From assembly GCF_001545925.1 (NCBI RefSeq), contig NZ_LMVQ01000212.1:1-34254 (forward strand): 34,254 nt of DNA. Direction: 5' to 3'. Below are positions 24,169-32,590 of this stretch, one piece after another. Below the pieces are notes generated by a model. It did no database searches. It had not been told where the DNA came from and saw only the letters and a list, made by a program, of their open reading frames with translations. Made by a program: the position numbers and the translations under genes. Position 1 is the first letter of the stretch, and every line of letters begins with the position of its first letter. The DNA is from Mycobacterium sp. NAZ190054 (lineage in GTDB: Bacteria > Actinomycetota > Actinomycetes > Mycobacteriales > Mycobacteriaceae).

Positions 24169-24763
24169 ATCAGCCGGCCAAGAGGGCGCCGCGCCACCGC
24201 ACGCTGGGTCGCGGTGTATCGCGCCGTCGAATCGACAAGGCGCGATGCGGTGTTCCAGGACCCGTGTGCCGATCGGCTCGCCGGGGAGACGACCTCATCA
24301 TGGACGCCGCCGCGGCCGGCTGCGACCGGGTCCTCAACCTCGCTGCCGGACTGGACACCCGGCCGTACCGGTTGGACCTGCCCGCCGAGTTCACCTGGGT
24401 GGAAGGCGATCTCCCGGGTCTCATCGCGGAGAAGGAAGAACTGCTCGCCGGTGAGACGCCGAGATGCCGGCTGACGCGCCACCCCGTCGACCTCGCCGGT
24501 CCGGGGCTCATGCAGTGGATGAACGAGAACACCGGTGGGCCGCTGCGGAACGCGCCGTTCAAATTCGCGTGTCCGACGGCATCGGATACTTCGAGCAGTT
24601 CGGTTGGCGCGCAGTCGAAGTGGAATCGGTGTTCGTCGTGGCGCACCGTCTGCGCCGGTTGCCGTGGCTGCTGCGACTGGTCGCGTGGCTGCCGCAGCCC
24701 GATCCGCACCGTCCTCCCCGGAACCGACCCTGGAGCGCTGTGGTCCGCCTCCTACCCTGGTGA
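24169..24763 (+). pseudogene. Decayed SAM-dependent methyltransferase (LCM-type family)
   Basis: Pieces of one mycobacterial SAM-methyltransferase family appear in order but in different frames. They are ATARWVAVYRAVESTRRDAV through DRLAGE (24196-24288), then DDLIMDAAAAGCDRVLNLAAGLDTRPYR through RHPVDLAG (about 24288-24503), then NENTGGPLRNAPFKF and, in another frame, SDGIGYFEQFGWRAVEVES through RPWSAVVRL ending at a TGA at 24763. Intact relatives are about 280-300 residues. Here about 50 residues are missing after LAGE and roughly 100 after PVDLAG, and the frame changes at least twice. The GLDTR motif of the SAM-binding region survives. It is best read as a pseudogene with internal deletions. 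It begins directly after the GH6 stop. Confidence 0.8.
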
Positions 24764-24764
24764 G

Positions 24765-24968
24765 ATGCTGCTCTTCTTCGGTTACGGCACCAAGCAGAAA
24801 CACCTCGGCCCGGGACAGGTCAGGACATGTCCGCGGTGTCACAACACCACGCAGTGGAACCGGATGCGGGAGTTCAAGCAGTTGACGCTGTTCTTCGTTC
24901 CCGTCGCACGGTGGAAGCGCCGGGTGTTCGAGGTCTGCGGTGTCTGCGGCACCGCGGTCGCGGCGTGA
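24765..24968 (+). CDS. Small zinc-ribbon protein
   Basis: This 67-residue protein starts with MLLFFGYGTKQKHLGPG and has two Cys pairs, CPRC (about 24-27) and CGVC (about 59-62). They are separated by a hydrophobic-basic stretch (LTLFFVPVARWKRR). The four cysteines form a probable zinc ribbon; small proteins of this kind are common and conserved in mycobacteria. There is no signal peptide. The ATG is two bases after the stop of the degraded methyltransferase reading frame. No specific function can be assigned. Confidence 0.75.
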   Translation: MLLFFGYGTKQKHLGPGQVRTCPRCHNTTQWNRMREFKQLTLFFVPVARWKRRVFEVCGVCGTAVAA

Positions 24969-24972
24969 AAGG

Positions 24973-25779
24973 CTAAGCCGTCGAACCATTTCCGGTCGAT
25001 GACGGTTGCGCTTCGATCACCTCGAGATGCTCGCGCCGAAGACGCTCGCGCCAATTCGAGTCGATCTCGTTGGTGATGAGCATATCGACGTCGGTCCATC
25101 CAATCGAGCCGGCGATCGCGCGCTGCCCGATCTTGGAGCGGTCAGCGAGCACCACGACGCGTTGCGACTGCTTGGCCATCGCCGCGGCGATCTCCGCGTC
25201 GAGCAGGCTGTTGAATCGCACCCCGAGGTCGAGATCGGCTCCATCGCAACTGAGAAACGTGATGTCGACGCTGAGTTGGGAGATGGCCGCCGTGGCGAGC
25301 GGTCCGCTGGTTCCGAAGGACGAGGCGCGAAGGGCGCCGCCGATCACGATCACCTCGAATGACGGGACACTGGCCAGACGTTCGCCGATATTCAACCCAG
25401 TTGTCGCGACCCACAGTGAGGGTGCGCGCGAGACGAGTTCCTCAGCCAGCGCGAGTGTGGTGCTTCCGTCGTTGAGGAGGATCGACGAACGACTCTTGAC
25501 CAGGTCGGCTGCGGCGAGTGCGATGGCGCCCTTCTCGCGGGCGTTCCGCCGTCGGCGGAGATCGAAGGCCTCGTCAAGGGTGCTCGACACCGCGGCCGGT
25601 GACGCGCCGCCGCGCACCCGCTTCAGCAGCCCCTGCCGTTCGAGCAGCGACAGGTCACGACGGACGGTTGGGGAGCTGGCGCCCGTGACACGCTGCATGT
25701 CGTCGAGGGACGCGAACTGCTGACGAGACAGCAGTTCGAGCAGAAGCGCGTGACGCTCCTCGGCGTGGCGTTCGGGCAC
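24973..25779 (-). CDS. DeoR/GlpR-family transcriptional repressor
   Basis: This 268-residue regulator starts at a GTG at 25779, the only suitable in-frame start. It has an N-terminal DeoR winged helix (about 5-60: HALLLELLSRQQFASLDDMQ, then SSPTVRRDLSLLERQGLLKRVRGGA). The C-terminal DeoRC sugar-phosphate sensor domain has LNDGSTTLALAEEL, VATTGLNIGERLAS, VIVIGGALR and DITFLSCDGADLDLGV. Family members are usually derepressed by a phosphorylated intermediate of the pathway they control. It is divergent from the FGGY kinase operon across a 98-bp gap holding a large inverted repeat. Repression of that operon, relieved by the kinase product, is the natural inference. Confidence 0.92.
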   Translation of the reverse strand: MPERHAEERHALLLELLSRQQFASLDDMQRVTGASSPTVRRDLSLLERQGLLKRVRGGASPAAVSSTLDEAFDLRRRRNAREKGAIALAAADLVKSRSSILLNDGSTTLALAEELVSRAPSLWVATTGLNIGERLASVPSFEVIVIGGALRASSFGTSGPLATAAISQLSVDITFLSCDGADLDLGVRFNSLLDAEIAAAMAKQSQRVVVLADRSKIGQRAIAGSIGWTDVDMLITNEIDSNWRERLRREHLEVIEAQPSSTGNGSTA

Positions 25780-25798
25780 GGCATCACATCCTAGTAAC

Positions 25799-25841
25799 GA
25801 TCACAAACGATCAATCTGTTGCGGCATCTGATCGGTTGTGA
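25799..25841. promoter_or_regulatory. Putative operator of the DeoR-type repressor
   Basis: TCACAAACGATCAA (25801-25814) and CTGATCGGTTGTGA (25828-25841) are inverted copies (12 of 14 positions) separated by 13 bases. Within the left arm GATCA recurs ten bases apart. The site fills the divergent gap between the repressor and the kinase operon and ends 36 bp before the kinase ATG. Confidence 0.55.
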
Positions 25842-25877
25842 TTCGATACTGCGATCGTCGTCTCGTGTGGAGGTGTC

Positions 25878-27440
25878 ATGACTACGCCGCCGGCTCACCG
25901 CGGGTCCGTGGTCCGGGTGTGGGCCGGTGTGGATCAGGGCACCACCAGCACCCGCACGAATCTGTACGACGATGACGGTCGCTGCGTCGCATCTGCACGC
26001 AGACCGTCGGTGACGACACATCCGTTCCCGGGCTGGGACGAGCAGGACGGTGACGCGCTCGTCGCGGCGATCGAAGAAACCGTGCGGGAAGCCGTCGCGT
26101 CAGTTCCCGGCGCCCAGCTCGCGGGGATCGGCCTGGCAAATCAGGGCGAATCCATCATCGCGTTCGACCGGCGCACCGGAGAACCGTTGTCGAAAGCCAT
26201 ACTGTGGTCAGACCGACGTGCCGGTGCCGTCGTCGACCGCGTGGCTGATGGCCCCGACGCGGACCGAATCGAAGAGATCACCGGCCTTCGGCTCGACCCG
26301 TACTACTCGGCGGCGCGGATGGCCTGGGCGTTGCTGAACCTGCCTGAGGTCGCCGCCGCAGCTGCGGACGGCACCCTGGCGATCGGGACGCTCGACGCGT
26401 TCTTCATTCACCGATTGGCGTTCGGCGCCTACGTGACCGATCCGTCGACAGGCAGTCGCACTCAGCTGATGTCGCTCGACCACCTGCACTTCGACAGAGA
26501 CGTCGCGGCTGCCTTCGGCATCGACATCGATCTGCTGCCGGCGATGGTGGACACCGTGTTCGCCGAGCCGCTGCCCACCACCCTCGGTGCGCCGCTCTAC
26601 GCCAACGCCGCGGACCAACTCGCGGCCATGGCCGCACTGGGCGCGATCGCGTCCGGGGACACCAAGATGACCTACGGCACCGGTTGTTTCATCGACACCA
26701 ATGTCGGTCCCGCGCCACGACGTCCCGGCCACGGCCTGATGTCCACCTACGGTTGGACCATCCCGGGGGAATCCAAGGCGTGGGCGATCGAAGGCGGCGT
26801 CTTCTGCGCCGCCACCGCTGTCGACTGGCTGGTGCGGCTCGGACTGGCCGAAACCGCCTCACAGGTGGCCGAATTCGCCGCTGCGTGCCCAGCGGCTTCG
26901 GACTTCGGGTTGCGCATGCAGCATCCCCTGTTCCTGCCGAGCTTCACCGGGGTGGGAGCTCCATGGTGGCGTGCCGAAGCCGCCGGAGTGCTGAGCGGCA
27001 TACGGGCATCCACCGACCGCCACGACATGTCCTATGCCGTGCTCGACGGCATCGCCCAGCGGGTCGCCGATGTCATCGACGCGGTGGATGCCGAGCTGGG
27101 GACACCCGCTGTCCTGCGTGCCGACGGCGGCCTCAGCAGGAATTCGGTGCTCATGCAGCGTCAGGCCGACCTGTGCGGGCGGCCGATCTCCATCGCCGAT
27201 CACCATGACAACACCGCTGCGGGTGCCGCGGGCCTGGCGGCCATCGGTGCCGGCGAACTGGATCTCGCCGGTCTGGCCGTCCGGACGAAGTTCACCCGCA
27301 TCGTCGAGCCGACGCTGCCGGAGGCGCAGCGCGCTATCGAGCGTGCGCGATGGCGCGAATTCGTGGAATCCACCGCCGCATTGGAACCGCCTGCGTTGAT
27401 CGAAGCCGCTTACCGGCGGACCGGAGAACGGGAGTCATGA
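25878..27440 (+). CDS. FGGY-family carbohydrate/polyol kinase (GlpK-related)
   Basis: This 520-residue protein starts at an ATG preceded by GGAGG. It has the FGGY ATPase fold: the phosphate loop DQGTTSTR (Asp19-Arg26), the second ATP motif DTKMTYGTGCF and LPSFTGVGAPWW near residues 350-365. Against E. coli GlpK the glycerol-contacting Glu (E91), Trp (W110), Tyr (Y142) and Asp (in NAADQLAA) are kept, but the Arg of NQRE is Gly90 (NQGE). That argues for a polyol or related substrate other than glycerol. The kinase heads a tightly packed operon: its stop overlaps the ATG of the GlpA-like gene by four bases. It should phosphorylate the substrate that enters through the EutH-like permease. Confidence 0.9.
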   Translation: MTTPPAHRGSVVRVWAGVDQGTTSTRTNLYDDDGRCVASARRPSVTTHPFPGWDEQDGDALVAAIEETVREAVASVPGAQLAGIGLANQGESIIAFDRRTGEPLSKAILWSDRRAGAVVDRVADGPDADRIEEITGLRLDPYYSAARMAWALLNLPEVAAAAADGTLAIGTLDAFFIHRLAFGAYVTDPSTGSRTQLMSLDHLHFDRDVAAAFGIDIDLLPAMVDTVFAEPLPTTLGAPLYANAADQLAAMAALGAIASGDTKMTYGTGCFIDTNVGPAPRRPGHGLMSTYGWTIPGESKAWAIEGGVFCAATAVDWLVRLGLAETASQVAEFAAACPAASDFGLRMQHPLFLPSFTGVGAPWWRAEAAGVLSGIRASTDRHDMSYAVLDGIAQRVADVIDAVDAELGTPAVLRADGGLSRNSVLMQRQADLCGRPISIADHHDNTAAGAAGLAAIGAGELDLAGLAVRTKFTRIVEPTLPEAQRAIERARWREFVESTAALEPPALIEAAYRRTGERES

Positions 27441-28894
27441 GCACAGAGCGATACGACATCGCGGTCATCGGTGCCGGCGTCATCGGCGCAGCGATCGCCG
27501 CGGAATTGTCGCGGCGCGCGGTGCGGGTCGTGTGGTTCGAGGCGGCCCATGATGTCGCCGAAGGCGCCAGCAAGGCGAACTCGGCGATCGCGAGCAGTGG
27601 CTACGACCTCCCGCCGGGAAGCCTCGAATCGGACCTGATCCTGAAGTCAAGCCCCCAGTGGGAGGCGGTCTGCCGGGCACTGGATGTCCCGTTCCTACGC
27701 ATCGGGGCATTGTCCCTGGCATTCGACGACGGCGACTCGGACTCGCTGCGCAATCTGGCGACACAGGCGGCCGAGGCGGGCGTCGAGGCCGAGTTGCTCT
27801 CCGGCAACGCATTACGCCGCGCGGCGAAGACAGCCGCGCCGACCGCTGTCGAGGCGCTGCACGTGCCGAGCGAAGGAATCATCGACCCGATCAGGCTCAC
27901 CATCGGACTGGCGAAACTGGCCGTGCTCAACGGTGTGGAACTGCGCCGCTCCACCCCGGTCACCGGTTTCTGGCACGATCCGTCCGGCGCGGTCAGCCAC
28001 GTCGTCACACCCGCGGGATCGGTCGCCGTAGGAGCGGTGGTCAACGCCGCAGGCGTCAACGCCGACCGCATCACGAACGCGGCTGCGGCCGAGCCCTTCA
28101 CGATGTGGCCACGCAAGGGGCAGTTCCTACTCCTTGATCGCGCGGTGGGCCACCTGGTGCCGAAGATCATGTGCACTGCACCGACACCGCATACCCGCGG
28201 TATATACGCCGTGCCGACCACCAACCGTACGATCCTCGTCGGTCCCACTGCCGACGACAGGGAAGACCGCGCAGACAAATCCACCGACGGACCCACCCTG
28301 GACAGCGTGTGGGCCAAGGCGCAGCGCCTGCTGCCCGACGGTGTGGACCGCCGCTACGTCACGAAGTCCTTCTCGGGGCTCCGCCCGGCCAGTGACCGCA
28401 CCTACCGAATCGAGGTGTCACCGAAAGTGCCGAACCTGGTCCACGCTGCGGGCATCCGGTCCACGGGGGTGTCGGCAGCGCCGGCCGTGGCTGGTTACGT
28501 CGCCAATCTGATCGACACCGAAATCATGGACCTGGTGACTAAAGTCTCTGTGCACGAGACGGTTCCGTCATTGTCCCGGTTGGCTGAGTCCGAAACGGAC
28601 GCGGCTGCAACCGCGTTCGCCACCCGCCCGGACGCGGCGCCGGACCAGCAACCGATGGTGGTGTGTGCGTGTGAACACGTCACCGCCGCGGAGATCGCAG
28701 CAGAGTGTCGGGGCCCGGTGCCGGCCACCTCGCTCGACGGGGTGCGGAAACGGACCCGGGCGACGGCCGGACGCTGCCAGGGCGCGTACTGCTCGGTCGG
28801 CGTCAGCTTCATCCTCTCTGCGGCCACCGGGGAGAAGCCGGGGGAAATCCGCCAGGGCGAACCCGGATCGCAATGGGAGACCGAACAACGATGA
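27437..28894 (+). CDS. GlpA-like FAD oxidoreductase with C-terminal [2Fe-2S] BFD domain
   Basis: This 485-residue protein starts at the ATG overlapping the kinase stop (ATGA). Residues 1-380 form a DAO-type FAD domain: dinucleotide motif IGAGVIGAAIAAELSRR, then GASKANSAIASSGYD and a C-terminal FSGLRPASDR block, as in GlpA/L-2-hydroxyglutarate-oxidase-type enzymes. Residues about 408-460 form a BFD-like [2Fe-2S] domain with Cys410-x-Cys412 and Cys447-x4-Cys452. This two-domain form is known from glycerol-3-phosphate dehydrogenase operons of Firmicutes and Thermotogae, where it is encoded between glpK and a second FAD oxidoreductase. It probably oxidises the phosphorylated product of the kinase and passes electrons through the next gene's product. 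Confidence 0.88.
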   Translation: MSTERYDIAVIGAGVIGAAIAAELSRRAVRVVWFEAAHDVAEGASKANSAIASSGYDLPPGSLESDLILKSSPQWEAVCRALDVPFLRIGALSLAFDDGDSDSLRNLATQAAEAGVEAELLSGNALRRAAKTAAPTAVEALHVPSEGIIDPIRLTIGLAKLAVLNGVELRRSTPVTGFWHDPSGAVSHVVTPAGSVAVGAVVNAAGVNADRITNAAAAEPFTMWPRKGQFLLLDRAVGHLVPKIMCTAPTPHTRGIYAVPTTNRTILVGPTADDREDRADKSTDGPTLDSVWAKAQRLLPDGVDRRYVTKSFSGLRPASDRTYRIEVSPKVPNLVHAAGIRSTGVSAAPAVAGYVANLIDTEIMDLVTKVSVHETVPSLSRLAESETDAAATAFATRPDAAPDQQPMVVCACEHVTAAEIAAECRGPVPATSLDGVRKRTRATAGRCQGAYCSVGVSFILSAATGEKPGEIRQGEPGSQWETEQR

Positions 28895-29733
28895 CAACCG
28901 CCAAACCCCACATCGCCATCGCCGGTTCCGGGCTGGCCGGGCTGCACTGTGCGGTCGCGCTCGCCCCGGCAGCCGACGTCACCGTCTACGAACGGCTACC
29001 GGTCGCCGGTGGAGAACACTGGGCAGACCGGGATCATGCCCGTCTCATCCGCCACGCCCGACGGCAGGGCGTGCGATTCGCCGCCGGCACCCAGGTGATC
29101 CGCTGGGAGGGCGACCGACTGCTCGCCGTCGGCGATCGCGGTGGGCTCGCGGTTGCCGACGCACTCGTCATCGCCACCGGACATCGCCCTCCGACCCGCA
29201 CCGAGCTGCACATCGACGGCCATCGCTGCGCCGGCGTCGTGCCGGCCACCCTCGCGCTGCATCTGCTCGCGCAGCGAGTGCGGCTGGGCACCAACGTTGT
29301 CGTTGCAGGTGACGCACCGTGGGCAGCGGAATGCGTCGAGACCATCACCACCGGGCGGCGACGGGCCGCCTCCGTGCTGTGGGTAGGCGCGGACTCCCGG
29401 ACGACCGGTTCGACGTTGACGGTGCGACCTGGCGCCCGTATCACCGCGACCCACGGAATGCCGCGGATCACCGGCGTCACCATCGAAGAAGGTTCGAAGG
29501 CGGAGAACATCGCCAGTGACTGCCTGATCCTCGCCGGCCCGGCCGTTCCGTACCGCAACGTCGACGGCGCCGTCCTGGACGACGATCCGGCCGTGTATGC
29601 GCAGCGCGAGCCCGGCCGCGCCGAGAGCACAGCACAGATCGGGCAGCGCGCTGCGCGATCGGCACTCGCTTACGCCGGAACACGAACCCAGGCCCATACC
29701 GCCGTTGCACCCAGGATTGGACAGCCGCAATGA
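28891..29733 (+). CDS. FAD-dependent oxidoreductase, partner of the GlpA-like subunit
   Basis: This 280-residue protein starts at the ATG overlapping the previous stop (ATGA). An in-frame ATG at 28873 is an alternative. It has a single FAD/NAD-type Rossmann motif, AIAGSGLAGLHCAVAL, followed by YERLPVAGGEHW, a GVRFAAGTQVIRWEGDRLL block and LVIATGHRPP. This is the layout of the alpha subunits of HcnB/OoxA-type dehydrogenases and of the second flavoprotein in GlpA-BFD operons. It is shorter than most of those (usually about 400 residues) and lacks an obvious C-terminal Cys cluster. It may form a complex with the GlpA-like protein and pass electrons on. The electron acceptor is unknown. Confidence 0.82.
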   Translation: MTTAKPHIAIAGSGLAGLHCAVALAPAADVTVYERLPVAGGEHWADRDHARLIRHARRQGVRFAAGTQVIRWEGDRLLAVGDRGGLAVADALVIATGHRPPTRTELHIDGHRCAGVVPATLALHLLAQRVRLGTNVVVAGDAPWAAECVETITTGRRRAASVLWVGADSRTTGSTLTVRPGARITATHGMPRITGVTIEEGSKAENIASDCLILAGPAVPYRNVDGAVLDDDPAVYAQREPGRAESTAQIGQRAARSALAYAGTRTQAHTAVAPRIGQPQ

Positions 29734-29960
29734 AAGTCACCTCACCGGTTGGGGAGTTCCCATACACCTTCGAACGGATCCGGCTCGACGGCACCCGCAT
29801 CGTCGCCGAGGGCCGGATGGGTACCTGGCCCGCCCGTATCGAAGCAGGCGTCACCGACATTCCGGCCCCGGTCCGGATCGGCGTCGTCTCAGCGGCGGTG
29901 GGCGTGCTGGTCACCGCCGGTGTCAACTGGCGACGAAACCGTGAGCGGCGAAATGCGTAG
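29730..29960 (+). CDS. Small single-pass membrane protein, unknown
   Basis: This 76-residue protein is not recognised. The ATG overlaps the previous stop (ATGA), so the gene is translationally coupled to the FAD oxidoreductase. Residues 1-45 are soluble and contain an EGRMGTWPARIEAG segment. Residues about 47-66 (VRIGVVSAAVGVLVTAGV) form one membrane helix, followed by a basic tail (NWRRNRERR) that should stay in the cytoplasm. In comparable operons of Firmicutes this place is taken by a Cys-containing DUF1667 protein; this one has no cysteine. A membrane anchor for the dehydrogenase pair is a reasonable guess. Confidence 0.7.
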   Translation: MKVTSPVGEFPYTFERIRLDGTRIVAEGRMGTWPARIEAGVTDIPAPVRIGVVSAAVGVLVTAGVNWRRNRERRNA

Positions 29961-30042
29961 CCGTATTCACATACAACTCGCAGGCACCACGTATATCCCA
30001 CTCGCCGTCCGCTTTTCGGTTCGCTGAAAGGAACCAGTCCGC

Positions 30043-31277
30043 ATGGCCACGCTTGGAAATATCGTCATCTACCTGATGATGACGTTCGTCGTCATCGGCG
30101 CAATCTCGTTGGCGTTCCGCGGAGATCGTGGAATCGGCCACGAGTTCAAGGAGGGGTCTATGCGCTGGGCCCACTCTTCATCCCGGTCGCCGGCATCATG
30201 GCCGGTCTGCCGTACCTGGCCTGGTTCGTCGAGAATGTCCTCGGCAAGATCTACGAGCCATTCGGCGCCGATGCGGCGATGGCGGCCACGACCCTGATCG
30301 CCAGCGACATGGGGGCCTACCAGTTGGCCCATGTGACCGCCGACTCGACCGGTGCCTGGATGACGGCTTCCATCAACGGATTCCTCGTGGGCGCAACGAT
30401 CTCGTTCATCATCCCGGTGGGACTGGCGATTCTGGACGTCCGTGACCACAAGTACTTCGCGCTGGGCATCATGAGTGGCATCCTGACCGTGCCACTCGGT
30501 GTGGTAGTCACCATGGGGATACTGATTCTTGGCGACGGAACGGTGCGCGGCGAGGTGGGCACCGATGGCCCGTCGACGGCGACGTTCGATGGCTTCTCCC
30601 TGATCGACGTCCTGGTCAATCTGCTGCCCGTCATCATCGTCACCGTCGCCATCGCGGCCGGGTTGTACTTCGCGACGCGCGCGATGATCACCGGGTTCAT
30701 CTGGTTCGGCCGTGGCCTCAATGCGGCGATCTACCTGGTGCTGGCCGTCTCGATAGTCGAGCATGTGACCGGCTTTTTCAGCTCGATGTTCAGCTGGTGG
30801 GCATTTGACCCGATCATCGCCGACACCGATGATCAGATGCGGGCCCTCGAAGTCGTCGGCAACGTCGCAATCGTGCTGGCCGGGGCATTCCCGCTGGTGT
30901 ATGCGATTCGCACCTACCTGGACAAGCCGCTGACCGCGGTAGGCACGCGAATGGGTATCAGCAGCGAGGGCACCGCAGGCATTCTGGCCGCCACCACCAA
31001 CATGTTGGCCGCCTTCCACCTGATCCGGCACATGCCGGCCAAGGACAAGGTGCTGGTGGTCGCATTCGGTACCACGTGTTCGGCACTCATTGGTGATCAC
31101 CTGGCCTTCACGGCCAATTTTCAGCCGAATCTCATCGCCCCGTTGATGATCGGCAAGATTGTCGCGGGCGTCACAGCGATGTTGTTGGCTTTGTGGATCG
31201 CGGTCCCCACCGCTCAGCGCATCGAACGTGAGCGTGCCGAACTCGATGCGCAGGAGTCCGACGCGGTCGCGGCGTGA
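30043..31277 (+). pseudogene. EutH-like permease with a one-base frameshift
   Basis: Two frames together encode one membrane protein of about 411 residues like the ethanolamine permease EutH. Frame 1 from the ATG at 30043 (ribosome site AAAGGAA upstream) gives NIVIYLMMTFVVIGAISLAF...GHEFKEG. After a GGGG run at 30153-30156 the expected GVYALGPLFIPVAGIMAGLP continues in another frame to 31277. One extra G would restore a single frame. Downstream, SDMGAYQLAH, DHKYFALGIMSGILTVPLG, ALIGDHLAFTA and MIGKIVAGVTA match EutH throughout, with 10 or more helices. Either this is a real inactivating indel, a sequencing error in the G run, or slippage. A truncated protein from 30198 would lack the first helix. 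Substrate uptake for the upstream kinase operon is the inferred role. Confidence 0.8.
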
Positions 31278-31296
31278 GGGGCTGAGCCGGCAGGTT

Positions 31297-31314
31297 GCTG
31301 TACGGACGTACAGC
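31297..31314. promoter_or_regulatory. Perfect inverted repeat upstream of the P450 gene
   Basis: GCTGTAC, four bases, GTACAGC lies 42 bp before the P450 ATG and just upstream of a TATGCT -10-like element at 31323. The size suits a TetR-type repressor. No such regulator is adjacent. Confidence 0.45.
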
Positions 31315-31356
31315 GGTTGGGTTATGCTGCGGGCGGCCGAGCGGGAGGAATCCACG

Positions 31357-32544
31357 ATGAGCGACCTGTACTACGACCCGTGGGATGTCGAGATCGACCT
31401 AGACCCGTAGCCCACATACCGGCGGCTGCGAGACGAGGCGCCGGTGTATTTCAATGAACGGCACAACTTCTGGGGCATCAGCCGATACGCCGACGTCGAC
31501 GCGGCGCTGAAGGACACCGCCCGTCTCAGTTCGGCCAAAGGTGACATCCTCGAGGTGGTGCTGACCGATCCGGTGATCCCGGCGGGTATCTTCATCAACG
31601 AGGACCCGCCGGTGCACACCATCCACCGGGCCATCGTGGCGCGGGCGTTCACCCCGAAGAAGATGCGTGCCATCGAGGACAAGGTCCGCGCGTTCTGCGT
31701 CGCCTGCCTCGACCCTCTCGTGGGACAGGACCGGTTCGATTTCGTGGTGGACCTCGGCGCCGAGCTGCCGATCAAGACCATCGGCATGCTCGCCTGGATC
31801 CCCGACTCCGAACAGCCCGCGGTGCGCGCCCACGCCAACGAGGTGCTGCGCAACGAAGCCGGCAAGCCGATCAACATCGACAAGGAGCGGTATTTCACCG
31901 GCGAGATGTTCGGCGAGTACGTCGAATGGCGGGAGAAGAACCCGTCCGACGACCTCATCACCGAGCTGCTCGCGGTGGAGTTCGAAGATGAGACGGGCAC
32001 CACGCGAAAGTTGACCAAACAGGAACTGATCGTGTTCCTGGCGGTGGTCGCGGGCGCCGGCGTCGAGACCACCGGCCGGTTGTTCGGCTGGATGGGCAAG
32101 GTGCTTGCCGAACATCCCGATCAGCGAACCGAACTCGCCGAAGATCCGTCGCTGATCCCGGGGGCGATCGAGGAACTGCTGCGCTTCGAACCGCCCGGCC
32201 CGCACGTCGCGCGCTACGTCGCCACCGACGATGTGACGTTCCAGGGTCAGGTGATCCCGTCCGGCAGCGCCCTGCTGATGATGCTCGCCTCCGCCAATCG
32301 CGACGAGCGGCATTTCGACGACCCCGACGAGTTCGACATCCGCCGCAGACCCGGCGGCCACCTGACCTTCGGTCGCGGCGCGCACTTCTGTGTCGGCGCA
32401 CCGCTGGCCCGGCTGGAAGGCCGTGTCGCGCTGGAAGAGGTGCTCAAGCGATTCCCCAAGTGGGACATCGACTTTGCCAACGCCCGCCGCTCGCGCACCG
32501 CCACGGTCCGCGGCTGGGACTCCATGCCGGCGATTCTCGGTTGA
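31357..32544 (+). pseudogene. Cytochrome P450 with an in-frame TAG at codon 18
   Basis: The ATG at 31357 has a GGGAGGAA ribosome site and begins a normal P450 N-terminus (YYDPWDVEIDLDP), but codon 18 is TAG (31408-31410). The frame then continues as PTYRRLRDEAPVYFNE, where relatives usually read DPYPTYRRLR, so a Tyr codon has probably become a stop. The rest is intact: I-helix AGAGVETTGRL, EELLRFEPP (ExxR), and heme loop FGRGAHFCVG with Cys345. Full length would be 395 residues, a usual size. A product starting at GTG 31444 would lack about 29 residues and has no clear ribosome site. The haem monooxygenase substrate is unknown. It is best read as a nonsense pseudogene unless the base is a sequencing error. 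Confidence 0.82.
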
Positions 32545-32590
32545 GACAGAACGCAATCCGGCGGTAACAGAAGCCCGCTACATTTCCTCC

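Noticed and set aside
30043..31277. An ethanolamine utilisation (eut) operon
   Set aside because: Only the EutH-like permease is present; no EutB/EutC lyase, aldehyde dehydrogenase or shell proteins are nearby.
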